The position numbers were made by a program, and so were the translations under genes. A stretch of DNA of 64,000 bases from Paenibacillus radicibacter (GTDB lineage: Bacteria; Bacillota; Bacilli; Paenibacillales; NBRC-103111): positions 248,001 through 312,000 of the forward strand of contig NZ_JANQBC010000002.1 of NCBI RefSeq assembly GCF_024721995.1, read 5' to 3'. The notes under the pieces were generated by a model that saw only the letters and a program-made list of their open reading frames with translations, was not told where the DNA came from and ran no database searches. Every line of letters starts with the position of its first letter. The stretch's first letter is position 1. Of this stretch, positions 63,474 to 64,000 are shown piece after piece.

Positions 63474-63965
63474 TTAATGATGCTTGTTGTTAGAATTAGA
63501 GGAACTGGATGCATCGGAACTGGATGAGTTAGACGATGAACCACCGCTAGACATCATTTGCTGCACTTTATCAATGATTGTCGGTGTCGTATCAATGATA
63601 CGCTCCAAGATGTGCGTATGACGTTCTAAGGAAAGAACATTAACGCCACATTTACTTACAACAAGAAAAGCAATTGGCGTAATGGAGATACCACCACCGC
63701 TACCACCACCAAACGGATATTGGCCACTACTACTGCCACCTTGTTGCTGATTGGAGTTGGAGTTACCTCCTTGATTGTCGTCCTCTGAATATGGAACAAA
63801 CTCAGATCCCCCGGCAGCAAAACCAAATCCAATCTTAGAAATCGGCATGATGACCGAGCCATCTGGTGTTTCAACAGGGTCGCCCACAATGGTATTCACG
63901 TCCACCATGGCCTTGATGTTCTCCATTGCCGTCTTCATTAAACCTTGAATCGGGTGTTCAGACAT
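63474..63965 (-). CDS. gerW: Sporulation protein GerW (YtfJ)
   Basis: A 163-aa protein of the YtfJ/GerW family. It begins HPIQGLMKTAMENIKAMVDVNTIVGDP and keeps MPISKIGFGFAAGGSEF and GISITPIAFLVV. A Gly/Ser/Asn/Gln-rich loop (about 64-92) and a Ser-rich tail ending in His residues are extra compared with the core. AGGAGG precedes the ATG. In Bacillus it is forespore-expressed and needed for germination. Confidence 0.93.
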   Translation of the reverse strand: MSEHPIQGLMKTAMENIKAMVDVNTIVGDPVETPDGSVIMPISKIGFGFAAGGSEFVPYSEDDNQGGNSNSNQQQGGSSSGQYPFGGGSGGGISITPIAFLVVSKCGVNVLSLERHTHILERIIDTTPTIIDKVQQMMSSGGSSSNSSSSDASSSSNSNNKHH

Positions 63966-64000
63966 CCCTAATACCTCCTAATTACGTATAGATTAACGCC

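Noticed and set aside
1-64000. CRISPR arrays, insertion sequences, prophage, rRNA or tRNA genes
   Set aside because: None seen: no regularly spaced direct repeats, no transposase, integrase or phage-like proteins and no clear tRNA cloverleaf were recognised.

Overview
The window reads as a chromosomal segment of a low-to-mid GC, endospore-forming Bacillales member, most likely Paenibacillus or a close relative. The evidence is the dense set of sporulation and germination genes (spoIVA, spoVIF, ypeB, spmA/spmB, dacB, gerW), the aro-trp-hisC-tyrA supraoperon with a TRAP (mtrB) gene nearby, the hepS-menG-hepT-ndk and der-plsY-gpsA-spoIVA-hbs gene orders shared with Bacillus, and the res cytochrome c maturation operon. 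Nearly all genes lie on the minus strand. I see no prophage, insertion sequence, CRISPR array, rRNA or tRNA.

Layout. 1-5.7 kb: start of an unknown gene, then a glutamine ABC transporter (glnQHMP) followed directly by a GlnK/GlnL-type sensor kinase and response regulator. 5.9-17.5 kb: aroC-aroB-aroH-trpEDCFBA-hisC-tyrA, with a long trpE leader. 17.6-25.3 kb: a small HTH-like protein, cheR, ndk, then a quinone segment (hepT, mqnA, a UbiX homologue, a UbiA-type prenyltransferase, menG, hepS), an unknown gene and mtrB. 25.4-35.5 kb: flotillin and its NfeD partner, HU, SpoIVA, a lipoprotein, two small 2Fe-2S ferredoxins around a nucleotidyltransferase-like protein, SpoVIF, GpsA, PlsY and Der. 35.6-43.9 kb: the YIEGIA pair, YphA, Fni, an S1-domain protein, PlsC, Cmk, a YpfB-like protein, YpeB, a tiny zinc-ribbon protein and PrsW. 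44-50 kb: a MecA-type adaptor, a secreted flavoprotein reductase with an FMN-binding lipoprotein, envelope proteins, a deacetylase and a CPBP protease. 50.1-52.1 kb: T-box leader and serA. 52.2-59.1 kb: resE-D-C-B-A and rluB. 59.1-64 kb: a small amidase-like protein, spmB-spmA-dacB, a divergent ArsB/NhaD-type transporter and gerW.

How the genes fit together. Chorismate made by aroC feeds trpE, tyrA and, through MqnA, the futalosine route to menaquinone, whose side chain comes from HepS/HepT. Menaquinone and the Res cytochrome c system serve respiration, and the FNR-like site before the secreted reductase suggests oxygen control of an alternative electron sink. Sporulation genes carry recognisable mother-cell promoter motifs (candidate SigE sites before dacB and spoIVA, a candidate SigK site before spoVIF).

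Most noteworthy: (1) the trpE leader has two separate clusters of GAG/UAG triplets typical of TRAP sites, one at the 5' end of the transcript and one over the trpE ribosome-binding site and start codon, plus an intrinsic terminator and a candidate antiterminator hairpin between them; (2) two intergenic inverted-repeat elements, one inside the trp-his operon and one beside mtrB, share ends and core but have completely different stem arms that are each self-complementary; (3) a very short terminator-containing leader before the ArsB/NhaD transporter. All calls come from reading the sequence; no database search, folding program or alignment tool was run.
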